Assembly: GCA_017547205.1 (NCBI GenBank)
Contig: JAFYQH010000046.1
Coordinates: 1-32,575, forward strand
Direction of reading: 5' to 3'
DNA: 32,575 bases
DNA from: Bacteroidaceae bacterium
GTDB lineage: Bacteria > Bacteroidota > Bacteroidia > Bacteroidales > Bacteroidaceae
How positions within the stretch are numbered: position 1 is the stretch's first letter; each line of letters starts with the position of its first letter. The notes below the pieces were generated by a model. It had not been told where the DNA came from. It ran no database searches and worked only from the letters and a program-made list of their open reading frames with translations. Positions 24,474 to 32,575 of this stretch are shown here, piece after piece. Made by a program: the position numbers and the translations under genes.

Positions 24474-25538
24474 TTACAGTGTTGAGTGATCTACACCGTT
24501 TGAACCACTCTGAGCACCCCACTCCTCAACATCGAAGTCGAAGGTGATCTTGTGGCTATCCTCAAGAGGATTGATTGTGATAATGTAGGTAATGTTCTTG
24601 TTCATTGCCCAGTTCTGAATACTTGCTGAAATGTCCTTCAAATCAATCTCTCTATCAAATACCTCTTCAACAGTAGGCTGACCGTTTAAATACTTGGTTT
24701 GAACTGTATACTTGATATAGAGTTGTTGACCATTAGAAAGGTCCTGAGGAAGCACAAATTTAGATTCCGCTGTTTCGAAATTTGTCACATCACCCACAGC
24801 CGGGTCAATATCTGCACACAAAGGAAAGTCTGCATTGACTACATCCCATGTACCGTCGCCATCGGTGGTGTCCCACATGCAGTCATTGCCACCGTTCACT
24901 GCTTTCCAATCCTGGTTAAGAGCAACTGTTCCATTAATGTGAGCCTTACGAATCTGAAGGTCGTTCAAAGTTACAAGACATTGTGTAGCAGCATTGAATC
25001 GTGCTGTCTGCTGTACACGGATATTCAGCTTAGCCATAAGGTGACGGAGAATCATGGGCACTGTACCACTGTTCTGTGAAACGAGTTCTGTTGTCATGGC
25101 ATCAGTCATGTGGTTTAAAATACCGACAGGCGTACCGAAATTCATTGTTGTCTTGCCATCAGCTGTTCTATTTGGTTCAGTGAAATAACTGTTTGCAGCA
25201 TCAGTACCGATGGTTTCTACAGTAACAGCCACGAAATCGACATTACGACCATTTACAGGATAATAATAGCTGTTGCCGGTGGCGAAAGTCTTGTTCGATG
25301 CATCATACACGTCACCAGCAATGATGGCATTGTCAGTACCCTCTTCCCAAGCCCAAATTTTCACCTTGCCAGTGTAAGGAACATCAATGTCATGCTCGGC
25401 ACGGGTCTGTGCAGTCTGCGGAGCCACTGTAAAACGAATCTCATTACCCTTCTTAGCCTCATCGAACATCTGTTCGTCATTTGTACAGCTTGCAAACATC
25501 AAGCCTGCAATTGCTGCAAATAAGAAAGTCTTTTTCAT
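24474..25538 (-). CDS. Major fimbrillin (FimA/Mfa1-like pilin)
   Basis: The probable shaft subunit of a type V pilus, 354 residues. The signal MKKTFLFAAIAGLMFASC gives lipid-modified Cys18. TRA follows at 45-47, so Arg46-Ala47 is at the same residue number as the gingipain cleavage site of P. gingivalis FimA. Domain traits are GKVKIWAWEEG, SYYYPVNGRNVDFVAVTV, MILRHLMAKLNIRVQ and a C-terminal strand region KNITYIITINPLEDSHKITFDFDVEEWG. In type V pili the cleaved pilin accepts a donor strand from its neighbour. I call it the major subunit because of its size, its place directly after the anchor gene, its own possible promoter and the hairpin after it. Confidence 0.85.
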   Translation of the reverse strand: MKKTFLFAAIAGLMFASCTNDEQMFDEAKKGNEIRFTVAPQTAQTRAEHDIDVPYTGKVKIWAWEEGTDNAIIAGDVYDASNKTFATGNSYYYPVNGRNVDFVAVTVETIGTDAANSYFTEPNRTADGKTTMNFGTPVGILNHMTDAMTTELVSQNSGTVPMILRHLMAKLNIRVQQTARFNAATQCLVTLNDLQIRKAHINGTVALNQDWKAVNGGNDCMWDTTDGDGTWDVVNADFPLCADIDPAVGDVTNFETAESKFVLPQDLSNGQQLYIKYTVQTKYLNGQPTVEEVFDREIDLKDISASIQNWAMNKNITYIITINPLEDSHKITFDFDVEEWGAQSGSNGVDHSTL

Positions 25539-25568
25539 AACTAATAGTTTTAATTTTAAAAAGTTAAA

Positions 25569-25599
25569 CAAATATAATAATTTTTCATTATTTACCGAA
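25569..25599 (-). promoter_or_regulatory. Possible internal promoter for the major fimbrillin
   Basis: On the minus strand TTCG (25599-25596), a 19-nt spacer and TATATTTG (25576-25569) match the Bacteroides consensus with one mismatch in the -33 box. It lies across the end of the anchor gene and would give a leader of about 27 nt. AT-rich sequence makes chance matches likely. Confidence 0.4.
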
Positions 25600-26622
25600 T
25601 TCTATCTCTCCAATTTCTTCGTCCCACCCCTCGACACCGGGTTTGAAGCCACCACCATCGGGCTCTGGCAGCACAATCTCCTTGTCAATGAGCAGCCAAT
25701 GGTTTTCCATCGCCTGGGGAGTCTTGAATATTGAGTCCATATCAAGTGTCATCTCCACACTATTCCCGTCACGAGTGAGCACATTAAAGGAAATATATAG
25801 CTGGCTCTCCACTGCAGGAGCAATATGGTCGGGTCGCTTGCCGAAAGTATTGAATACTGCACACAACACATCACATTCCCCCATACGCATGCGGGCGTCG
25901 ACACTACGACACATCTCGAAATATGTTCCTGCATATCGGCCATACTCCGGTTCTCCAATTCCAAAGCGATTGGATGGTGCCAGGTCAGTAATCATGGCAA
26001 CAGCATTGGCTGCATAGTGCCCGTTCACAAGACGTAACTGCACGTAATAGGTATCTATAATCGTTCTTGCTTCGGTCACTATTGTAAACTCCTCATCTGT
26101 TGGCGAGACATTCAATCCATCTTCACGAGCAACGAACAAGTGGTCGGGCTCGTAGTACAGAGAGGGTTCGGGCGCATCGGCACGACTCTTGAACCTTGAA
26201 TATATATTGTCCGAAATCTCCGATGTGAAAGCCTCAAGAGTGTTCTTGTTCCTCTCACCATGCACAAGCGTAGACGGTGTATCGAAATTGTAGCACACCA
26301 TATCATAGGAACCGGGAGCAATATAGACATCGCCCTCATAAAAATACCTGCCATCAAGGCCAATACCTTTTCTTGTTATGAACTCCTGGGAAACAATTTC
26401 ATTGTTTTTTCTGTCATAGAATATCACGCGGAATATCTCGGGTATCGTCAATTCAGCAACGATTTTTTCGTTATATATCCCCGTGGTGACATTTTGGATA
26501 TCATCAGTGTTCAGCACTACACGCACCTTTGTCATGACCTGCACATCGACAAGCGGACGACGCTCGCAGGAACAGAGAAAACAAACAATGGCAAAAAGGG
26601 CGATCCGGAATATCCTATTCAT
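25588..26622 (-). CDS. FimB/Mfa2 family fimbrial anchor lipoprotein
   Basis: A 344-residue outer-membrane lipoprotein that in this family ends pilus growth and anchors the base. The signal FAIVCFLCSC is followed directly by ERRPL, a hallmark of FimB/Mfa2 proteins. The body has YDMVCYNFDTPSTLVHG and SLYYEPDHLFVARED, also typical. There is no TR[AS] processing motif, unlike the five other subunits, which fits an anchor that keeps its lipid. The ATG at 26622 overlaps the end of the preceding gene by 8 nt; a GTG two codons upstream is less likely. Confidence 0.88.
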   Translation of the reverse strand: MNRIFRIALFAIVCFLCSCERRPLVDVQVMTKVRVVLNTDDIQNVTTGIYNEKIVAELTIPEIFRVIFYDRKNNEIVSQEFITRKGIGLDGRYFYEGDVYIAPGSYDMVCYNFDTPSTLVHGERNKNTLEAFTSEISDNIYSRFKSRADAPEPSLYYEPDHLFVAREDGLNVSPTDEEFTIVTEARTIIDTYYVQLRLVNGHYAANAVAMITDLAPSNRFGIGEPEYGRYAGTYFEMCRSVDARMRMGECDVLCAVFNTFGKRPDHIAPAVESQLYISFNVLTRDGNSVEMTLDMDSIFKTPQAMENHWLLIDKEIVLPEPDGGGFKPGVEGWDEEIGEIEFGK

Positions 26623-27853
26623 ACACACCCTCCTTCCTCACTCTATATGTAAACCTCAAGGGGCAGACGAGTGATACCTTGAGTTTCGTGGGACCTATAT
26701 AACTCTTACGTCCATGCTTGTAGGGGTCGCGCAGAAGCACTTCCCAACCTGCCGACGGGTTATAATGACGATAGTCTATTGACATGTAGCCGACCGAAGC
26801 CGAGAATTCAAGATTGAAATATTTACCCAACGGCATAGAATAGCCATACGTAACCCCGGCCGACCAGTATTCACCCTGATAATTGAACTTGCGCAAATAC
26901 TGCAGGTCAAACTTCGCCGACATCAGATAGAGGCCACAAAAATACCCCTGCAACAGATTTGGCTGCACACCCTTCTTGAACCACCAACGTCCCTCAACTC
27001 CCATCTGCCACACCTGGAATGCCCATTTGTTCCCATGATGCCACCATGGGAAGACATCCTCTACCGCAATTGAGAAACGGTTGCCGACAGGTATCTCCAA
27101 CTCGAAGTTCAAGGCTGTAACAGCATCGTAGAGCAGGTTGGTTTTCAGCGCCGCAATCATCACCCTCTTCTTTTCGGCAGGCTGCCTGAACTGTTGTAGA
27201 GCCTGCAAGTTTCCGGGCAGTTCAATGGAAGGCGCAGCGAACCGTGCAACAGCCTCCCTGCTATAATAGAGAATACAGAACATGGAGTTCCTTATCCTTG
27301 GATAATATGTACGAAGCAAATAACCGTATGTTGACAGCCTTTTCATACGCCATTTCTTCGTTTCCGGATTCACGTCGGCATCAATCACCTCATAAATCAA
27401 TCCCTTCGCCTCCACACTTAGAGTGGTGTCGCACTCCACATACCAACGGAGCTGTTCCCAGGACTCTCCATCGGGGTACACATGCAGTTTCCCGGCGAGA
27501 TCGGGAAATTCCTTGACAACATACCCACTCATGGTAGCAGCGCGCCTTTCGGAAAGGCGCTGGTTATACCTATACGGTCCTTCGGGCGATGACTGCGAAA
27601 CAATCACAATCGAATCGACATACTCGACACCTATAAGATCAATCATACGGGCAAAACGTGCCATAGAAGCATCGTTGCCCATATAGCCCATATCCAGTTC
27701 ATGGTCATCCCAACGGAAATGAACCTCAAGGTCAACAAATCTCTTCTGCCCGCCAGTAATGAATCTGACCCCGGGTTGAGCAAGAGACGCCAAAGAGAAT
27801 AATAACAGGAATATTAAGAAAAGTACATTTCGCACTTTGAGTACATCATGCAT
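26615..27853 (-). CDS. DUF3575 protein with OmpA-like N-terminal domain
   Basis: A 412-residue envelope protein with a cleavable signal (FLLLFSLASLA then QPG). Residues about 30-140 resemble an OmpA-like peptidoglycan-binding domain, with SSPEGPYRYNQRLSERRA matching the YNxxLSxRRA core. The C-terminal half (from ALKTNLLYDAVTALNFELEI) matches the DUF3575 pattern and is rich in alternating aromatic strands (YWSAGVTYGYSMPLGKYFNLEF), suggesting an outer-membrane beta barrel. It is the first gene of the pilus operon, overlapping the anchor gene. Genes of this type often precede FimB/Mfa2 genes in Bacteroidales. A role in pilus assembly or anchoring to peptidoglycan is likely but not established here. 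Confidence 0.82.
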   Translation of the reverse strand: MHDVLKVRNVLFLIFLLLFSLASLAQPGVRFITGGQKRFVDLEVHFRWDDHELDMGYMGNDASMARFARMIDLIGVEYVDSIVIVSQSSPEGPYRYNQRLSERRAATMSGYVVKEFPDLAGKLHVYPDGESWEQLRWYVECDTTLSVEAKGLIYEVIDADVNPETKKWRMKRLSTYGYLLRTYYPRIRNSMFCILYYSREAVARFAAPSIELPGNLQALQQFRQPAEKKRVMIAALKTNLLYDAVTALNFELEIPVGNRFSIAVEDVFPWWHHGNKWAFQVWQMGVEGRWWFKKGVQPNLLQGYFCGLYLMSAKFDLQYLRKFNYQGEYWSAGVTYGYSMPLGKYFNLEFSASVGYMSIDYRHYNPSAGWEVLLRDPYKHGRKSYIGPTKLKVSLVCPLRFTYRVRKEGVYE

Positions 27854-27913
27854 TTGTATTTACTTTTAAATCGGTCTAGGGACATAGCCCCAACCAGTTT
27901 AATAAATAATTTA

Positions 27914-27921
27914 CAAAATTA
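27914..27921 (-). promoter_or_regulatory. Possible -7 element of the pilus operon
   Basis: The minus strand reads TAATTTTG, a full match to TAnnTTTG, about 60 nt upstream of the first pilus gene. The best -33 candidate is TGTG with a 22-nt spacer, which is weak. I see no invertible repeats flanking it, so DNA-inversion control is not suggested. Confidence 0.4.
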
Positions 27922-28021
27922 CTTATTTATTGACAATAAATAGCACATTTTAACAAAAAAAAACGCAAAGAAAGTGCAAAACGGAACAAAACAACACGGA
28001 CAAAGCGCAATACGCAACGTG

Positions 28022-28915
28022 TCAAAGAAAATATATCACCTTCTTGACATGCCATAAGGGCGCATCCTTGAGCAGCACACGTTTCTCCTTGTCGAGCAGA
28101 TAGAAAGATGGCATTGCGGGAAGATAGTAAAGCCTCCCATCAAGGATTTCGGAACAGGCATCATGCACATCTATCCAATTGGCAGGCATAGCAGTGGCAC
28201 TATTTCTCCATAGTTCGGCATCATCGTAGGGATAAACGGACAGGACAAGCAGTTTTTCCGACCTGAATAGCGGGTCGGCCAGCAACGAAGGCATGACTTG
28301 TTGGCACTTGTCGCAACAGGGATCATTGAAAACAAGCAGAATGAACTCGGAATCCAGCAAGTGGAGCCTTCCGGCACGGCCATTGCGGTCGACAAAGCCA
28401 AAATCAGCTGCCACGCTCCCCGGCCGGTTGCGCGACACCATGTCAAGCATGTAGCGGGCACGGTCCAAGAGAGCTTCGTCACTGCATCGCGAGATGAAAG
28501 CGGAGAGGAAATGCACATATACGGCATCGTTACGGCAAGGGGAATCGGGGTTGGCCAGATAGTGGTCTACCGTTGCATGACACCAACTGCGCGACAACTC
28601 ATGAGCCGAAACCTTGATGTAGAAAGAGGAGACGGCATTTGAAGCCGTAGCGGAATCGGCATATTGAAGAAGGTATATGAAATCGGAAAAGAGCTGCTCG
28701 CCGGTATCGCGGTTGGCCTTCGTAGAGTCGGCAAAATCATACCCATCCCACAATGTCTCGAGCCTGCCGGCAAGCGTTGCCGACGGAGCGAACATGGCGA
28801 CATCCTGCCCCTCACCCACCGTGGCAGGAGTTTCATTCTTTACGCCCGAGCCGCCCTGGCACGCAAACAGGAACGACAGTACGATGAACAAGGAGAAGGT
28901 CTTGAGTACATTCAT
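28022..28915 (-). CDS. DUF5106-type lipoprotein with thioredoxin-like domain
   Basis: A 297-residue lipoprotein (signal ending SFLFAC, Cys19). The middle is helical (EQLFSDFIYLLQYADSATAS), as in DUF5106 proteins. The last third reads as a thioredoxin fold: FILLVFNDPCCDKCQQVMP with Cys201-x-x-Cys204 (CDKC) preceded by another Cys200, and a cis-proline region LPAMPSFYLLD. It probably acts in envelope thiol-disulfide exchange; the substrate is unknown. The ATG at 28915 is seven bases past the ABC-F stop, so the two genes are likely co-transcribed. Confidence 0.8.
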   Translation of the reverse strand: MNVLKTFSLFIVLSFLFACQGGSGVKNETPATVGEGQDVAMFAPSATLAGRLETLWDGYDFADSTKANRDTGEQLFSDFIYLLQYADSATASNAVSSFYIKVSAHELSRSWCHATVDHYLANPDSPCRNDAVYVHFLSAFISRCSDEALLDRARYMLDMVSRNRPGSVAADFGFVDRNGRAGRLHLLDSEFILLVFNDPCCDKCQQVMPSLLADPLFRSEKLLVLSVYPYDDAELWRNSATAMPANWIDVHDACSEILDGRLYYLPAMPSFYLLDKEKRVLLKDAPLWHVKKVIYFL

Positions 28916-28922
28916 TGTTGCA

Positions 28923-30557
28923 TCACTTTTTTTCAAGCTCGCTCAGTTCCTCCATCTTCTTGTTGGCAAGGAACTCGTACACGCCGCATAGATGCTCGCG
29001 CACCTTGCCGTGACCGAACTCATACACCTTTGTCACAAGCCCGTCAAGGAAGTCACGGTCGTGGCTCACGCAGATGAGCGTTCCGTCAAAGTCCTGAAGT
29101 GCCTGCTTTAGTATATCCTTTGTCTTGAGGTCGAGGTGGTTGGTGGGCTCGTCGAGGATAAGCAGGTTCACAGGCTCGAGCAACAGTTTCATTAGCGCCA
29201 GTCGCGTACGCTCGCCGCCCGACAGCACCTTCACCTTCTTGGCACTCGCCTCACCACCGAACATAAATGCGCCCAAAAGGTCGCGTATCTTGTTGCGTAT
29301 ATCACCCTTGGCCACATCGTCGATGGTCTGGAATACCGTCAGTTCCTCATCGAGCAGCGAAGCCTGGTTCTGTGCGAAATAGCCTATCTGCACATTGTGC
29401 CCGAGTTGCAACGAGCCCTCATGCTCCAATTCTTTCATTATACACTTTACAAGGGTAGACTTTCCCTCACCGTTACGCCCTACAAAAGCGACCTTGTTGC
29501 CGCGTTCTATAGTCAACGTCGCATTGGAGAAAATCCTCTTTTCGCCAAAAGCCTTGCCCACGCCCTCCATTATTACCGGGTACTGGCCCGAACGTGGCGA
29601 GGGCGGGAACTTCAGCCTCAAAGCCGATGTATCCTCCTCGTCAACCTCTATTATCTCGAGCTTCTCGAGCATCTTCACACGGCTCTGCACCTGCAGCGTC
29701 TTTGAGTATGTTCCCTTGAAACGCTCGATGAAGTCCTTTGTCTCCTGAATCATCTTCTGCTGCTCCTCGTACTGTTTCTGTTGCTGCTGACGGCGTTCGG
29801 CACGCAGCACAAGGTACTGCGAATAGTTGACCTTGTAGTCGTATATGCGCCCCATGGTCACCTCGATGGTACGGGTAGTGATATTATCGACGAACTTGCG
29901 GTCATGGCTTATTACAACAACAGCCTTGCCGTTGTTTATAAGGAACTCCTCGAGCCAGCCGATAGACTCGATATCGAGGTGGTTGGTAGGCTCGTCAAGC
30001 AGCAGCACGTCGGGGTTGCGAAGGAGCATCTTCGCGAGCTCTATGCGCATGCGCCATCCGCCCGAGAACTCGCTTGTCTGACGGTCGAAGTCGCTACGTT
30101 CGAAACCCAAACCAAGGAGAGTCTTCTCAACATCCTCCTCAAAGTGGGTCATGTCAATGGCATAGAACTTTTCGCTCTTGGTAGCCACCTCCTCTATGAG
30201 AGCCATATAACTATCGCTCTCGTAGTCGGTACGTGTGGCCAGTTCGTTGTTCATTCTGTCAAGCTCGGCCTCCATCTCGTACAGATGGGCGAAGGCCTGC
30301 GAAGCCTCCTCGAATACCGTGCGTCCGTCTTCGGTCATGAGGTGCTGCGGCAAATAGGCGATTACAGTATCCTTCGGTGCCGACACCGTACCGCGTGTAG
30401 CATTGCGTACACCTGCAAGAATCTTGAGCAGTGTACTCTTTCCCGCTCCGTTCTTTCCCATGAGCGCAATGCGGTCCTTCTCGTTTATAACAAATGAGAC
30501 GTCGCTGAAGAGCGTCGTTCCCCCGAACTCAACGGCCAAGCCATCAACTGATACCAT
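28923..30557 (-). CDS. ABC-F family ATPase
   Basis: A 544-residue soluble protein with two ABC domains and no transmembrane part, as in ABC-F translation factors that act in the ribosomal E site. Domain 1 has Walker A GKNGAGKS (34-41), signature SGGWRMR and LLLDEPTNHLD. The charged interdomain linker follows (LRAERRQQQQKQYEEQQKM). Domain 2 has GRNGEGKS, LSGGERTRLAL and LILDEPTNHLD. The short tail is Lys/Glu rich. The ATG at 30557 gives the usual MVSVDGLAVEFGG start. Whether it is a housekeeping factor or confers antibiotic protection cannot be told; the short linker favours housekeeping. Confidence 0.92.
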   Translation of the reverse strand: MVSVDGLAVEFGGTTLFSDVSFVINEKDRIALMGKNGAGKSTLLKILAGVRNATRGTVSAPKDTVIAYLPQHLMTEDGRTVFEEASQAFAHLYEMEAELDRMNNELATRTDYESDSYMALIEEVATKSEKFYAIDMTHFEEDVEKTLLGLGFERSDFDRQTSEFSGGWRMRIELAKMLLRNPDVLLLDEPTNHLDIESIGWLEEFLINNGKAVVVISHDRKFVDNITTRTIEVTMGRIYDYKVNYSQYLVLRAERRQQQQKQYEEQQKMIQETKDFIERFKGTYSKTLQVQSRVKMLEKLEIIEVDEEDTSALRLKFPPSPRSGQYPVIMEGVGKAFGEKRIFSNATLTIERGNKVAFVGRNGEGKSTLVKCIMKELEHEGSLQLGHNVQIGYFAQNQASLLDEELTVFQTIDDVAKGDIRNKIRDLLGAFMFGGEASAKKVKVLSGGERTRLALMKLLLEPVNLLILDEPTNHLDLKTKDILKQALQDFDGTLICVSHDRDFLDGLVTKVYEFGHGKVREHLCGVYEFLANKKMEELSELEKK

Positions 30558-30652
30558 AAATATACTGTTTTTTCGTTTTGGAGTGCGAAGATAGTCATTT
30601 TTTGGCATATTTCACTAACTTTACGCCAAATGACAAAAACAGTTGCAGTACA

Positions 30653-32575
30653 ATGAAAAAACAGATGATTATGGCAGGGATTATCCTGGGAATGGGCGCA
30701 ACAGCCTGTATGGGTGACAAACAAAGGCCTGAATACCCCGAAACAAGGAGAGTGGACACGACAGACGTATATTTCGGCACCGAGGTAGCCGACCCCTACC
30801 GCTGGCTCGAGGACGACAACTCCGAGGAAACGGCAACATGGGTCAAGGCACAGAACGAGGTTACTGACGCATACCTGGCACAGATTCCGTTCCGCCAGGC
30901 ACTAAAAGAAAAACTGACCGGCCTCATCAATTACGAGAAGATGGGAATACCATCGTTCAGGAAAGGGAAATACTATTTCTCGAAGAACGACGGACTGCAG
31001 AACCAGAGCGTACTGTACGAGGCTGATAGCCTTAACGGCGAAGCCAGGGTGCTGCTCGACCCCAACAAACTGAGTGACGACGGAACTGTAGCTCTCAGTT
31101 CAATGTCGTTCAGCAAAGACGGCAAGTATCTTGCATATGTGATATCACGCAGCGGCAGCGACTGGAACGAGATATATGTAATGGACGTGGAATCGCGCAA
31201 GGTTCTTGACGACCACATAATGTGGGCCAAGTTCACCGGTGCCGCATGGCAGGGCGACGGATTCTACTACAGTGCCTATGACGCGCCGGCCGACGGCAAA
31301 GGCCTTTCGGCCAAGAATGAATTCCAAAAGGTATATTACCACAAGATAGGCACTCCGCAGAGCGAGGACCGACTGGAATACATGAACCCGGAGCACCCGC
31401 TGCGCTTCTACTCCGTAGGCCTCACCGACGACGAGCGTTTCCTTTGCCTGTACGAGAGTGACGGCGAAGGAAATGCCATATATGTAAAGGACCTTAAAGC
31501 CGAGAAACCCGAGTATAGGTGCATCGCGAGCGACATGAGCAAGAACAATGCAATAATAGAGAGCGACGACAAGCGCATATACATGATGACCAATGAAGAT
31601 GCGCCCAATTATAAGCTCGTTGCTTTCGATATCGACAAGCTCGAGGAAGGGAAGCATACCGAAATCATTGCCGAATGTGGCCACCTGCTGGAGAGTGTAA
31701 GCTTCGCGCACGACAAGATGGTTGTCACATATATGGAGAACATTGCGCACCACGTATACCTTTACAGCCGCGATGGCAACCGGCTGCGCGAGATTGCCTT
31801 GCCAACAGTCGGTTCTGTAGGATTCAGCACCGACAAAGAGCACAAGGAGGTCTATTATGCATTCACATCGTATACATTCCCGGGGGCTATATACAAGTAT
31901 GACATGGACAAGGACGAATCGTCACTCATATTCACCCCTGAGGTCGACTTCAACCCCGAAGAGTACATTACCGAGCAGCTCACATACCCCAGCAAGGACG
32001 GCACAATGGTGAACATGTTCGTCACACACAGGAAGGACATTGAGATGAACGGCAAGAACCCTGTATTCCTTTATGGATATGGAGGTTTCAATATAAGCCT
32101 TACACCAGGGTTCAGCGCTATGCGCATACCGTTCATACAGAGCGGCGGAATCTATGTCGTTGCCAACCTGCGTGGTGGAGGCGAGTTCGGTGAGGAATGG
32201 CACAAAGCCGGTACAAAGTTGCAGAAACAGAACGTGTTCGACGACTTCATCGCAGCTGCCGAATATCTTATAAAGGAAGGGTACACATCGCCCGAGTATA
32301 TTGCCATCAACGGTGGCTCCAACGGCGGCCTGCTTGTAGGAGCGGTAGTAAACCAACGTCCCGACCTGTTCCGTGCAGCAGTACCCCAGGTTGGCGTGAT
32401 GGACATGCTCCGCTACCACACATTCACCATCGGTTGGAACTGGGCCAGCGACTACGGCCGCAGCGACGACAGCGAGGAGATGTTCAAGTACCTAATCGGC
32501 TACTCACCGTTGCACACCATAAAGAACGACGGCACGGAATACCCTGCAATAATGGTAACCACAGGTGACCATGAC
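30653..32575 (+). CDS. Prolyl oligopeptidase family serine peptidase (3' end outside window)
   Basis: Cleaves short peptides after proline (peptidase family S9A). The frame stays open from the ATG at 30653 to the window end, 641 codons, and lacks its last part. The N-terminus MKKQMIMAGIILGMGATAC looks like a lipoprotein signal, so the enzyme is probably exported. DPYRWLEDD is the family's N-terminal signature. A beta-propeller region follows (about 70-420), then the hydrolase domain with the nucleophile Ser556 in NGGSNGG. The segment GDHD with the catalytic Asp region is the last thing visible, and the catalytic His lies beyond. It is divergent from the ABC-F gene across 95 nt with no strong promoter match. 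Confidence 0.93.
   Translation, partial: MKKQMIMAGIILGMGATACMGDKQRPEYPETRRVDTTDVYFGTEVADPYRWLEDDNSEETATWVKAQNEVTDAYLAQIPFRQALKEKLTGLINYEKMGIPSFRKGKYYFSKNDGLQNQSVLYEADSLNGEARVLLDPNKLSDDGTVALSSMSFSKDGKYLAYVISRSGSDWNEIYVMDVESRKVLDDHIMWAKFTGAAWQGDGFYYSAYDAPADGKGLSAKNEFQKVYYHKIGTPQSEDRLEYMNPEHPLRFYSVGLTDDERFLCLYESDGEGNAIYVKDLKAEKPEYRCIASDMSKNNAIIESDDKRIYMMTNEDAPNYKLVAFDIDKLEEGKHTEIIAECGHLLESVSFAHDKMVVTYMENIAHHVYLYSRDGNRLREIALPTVGSVGFSTDKEHKEVYYAFTSYTFPGAIYKYDMDKDESSLIFTPEVDFNPEEYITEQLTYPSKDGTMVNMFVTHRKDIEMNGKNPVFLYGYGGFNISLTPGFSAMRIPFIQSGGIYVVANLRGGGEFGEEWHKAGTKLQKQNVFDDFIAAAEYLIKEGYTSPEYIAINGGSNGGLLVGAVVNQRPDLFRAAVPQVGVMDMLRYHTFTIGWNWASDYGRSDDSEEMFKYLIGYSPLHTIKNDGTEYPAIMVTTGDHD

Noticed and set aside
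27854-28021. Invertible promoter for the pilus operon
   Set aside because: Bacteroidales surface genes are often switched by inversion, but no inverted repeat pair flanks the promoter region and no recombinase gene is in the window.
29781-30497. A 238-codon plus-strand open frame opposite the ABC-F gene
   Set aside because: Antisense to two intact ABC domains; no family pattern of its own.
31145-31843. A 232-codon minus-strand open frame opposite the prolyl oligopeptidase
   Set aside because: The plus-strand frame carries the peptidase signatures and is open to the window end, so the minus frame is a shadow.
1-32575. CRISPR arrays, tRNA or rRNA genes, insertion sequences, prophage genes
   Set aside because: No spaced direct repeats, no cloverleaf-like segments noticed, and no transposase, integrase or phage structural protein among the credible genes.

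Overview
The window looks like a chromosomal segment from a member of the Bacteroidales (Bacteroidota). Three things point there. First, several promoters read as TTTG, a 19-20 nt spacer and TAnnTTTG, the vegetative promoter described for Bacteroides. Second, the gene families are typical of the order: DUF3575, FimB/Mfa2, fimbrillin, DUF4254, DUF5106. Third, the pilin-type lipoproteins are characteristic of type V pili. I cannot place it to genus without a search.

Layout. 1-1703: a minus-strand operon cdd - LMW tyrosine phosphatase - ruvC ending in a clear terminator. 1843-2805: a lipoprotein glucosaminidase with two LysM domains, followed by a multi-hairpin intergenic element. 3017-3675: an FtsB/DivIC-like protein and a small membrane protein (minus). 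3903-11052: plus-strand replication and nucleotide genes dnaX, dnaA, nrdJ (B12-dependent ribonucleotide reductase) and folB. 11121-14578: minus-strand pdxB, then acpP - fabF - rnc. 14675-17113: plus-strand DUF4254 - GT9 glycosyltransferase - methyltransferase, probably cell-envelope glycan work. A perfect 30-bp inverted repeat sits between this operon and the convergent one that follows.

17277-27853 is the main accessory region: a seven-gene minus-strand operon for a type V (FimA/Mfa1-like) pilus. In transcription order it encodes a DUF3575/OmpA-like protein, a FimB/Mfa2 anchor lipoprotein, the probable major fimbrillin, two fimbrillin-like minor subunits, and two large lipoproteins that probably sit at or near the tip. 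All five polymerising-type subunits carry a T-R-[AS] motif 24-32 residues after the lipobox cysteine, at the place where gingipains cut P. gingivalis FimA and Mfa1. The anchor lacks it. Downstream are a DUF5106 thioredoxin-like lipoprotein and an ABC-F ATPase (minus), and then a prolyl oligopeptidase cut by the window end (plus).

The most interesting non-coding signals are a terminator-like hairpin with a seven-codon mini-ORF in the dnaA leader, a G6 run with a hairpin just after domain III of dnaX where a -1 slip meets a stop after one codon, the 30-bp palindrome, and two simple repeats inside the putative tip-adhesin gene. No tRNA, rRNA, CRISPR array, transposase or cobalamin riboswitch was recognised by eye. 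All calls come from reading the sequence; no search was run.
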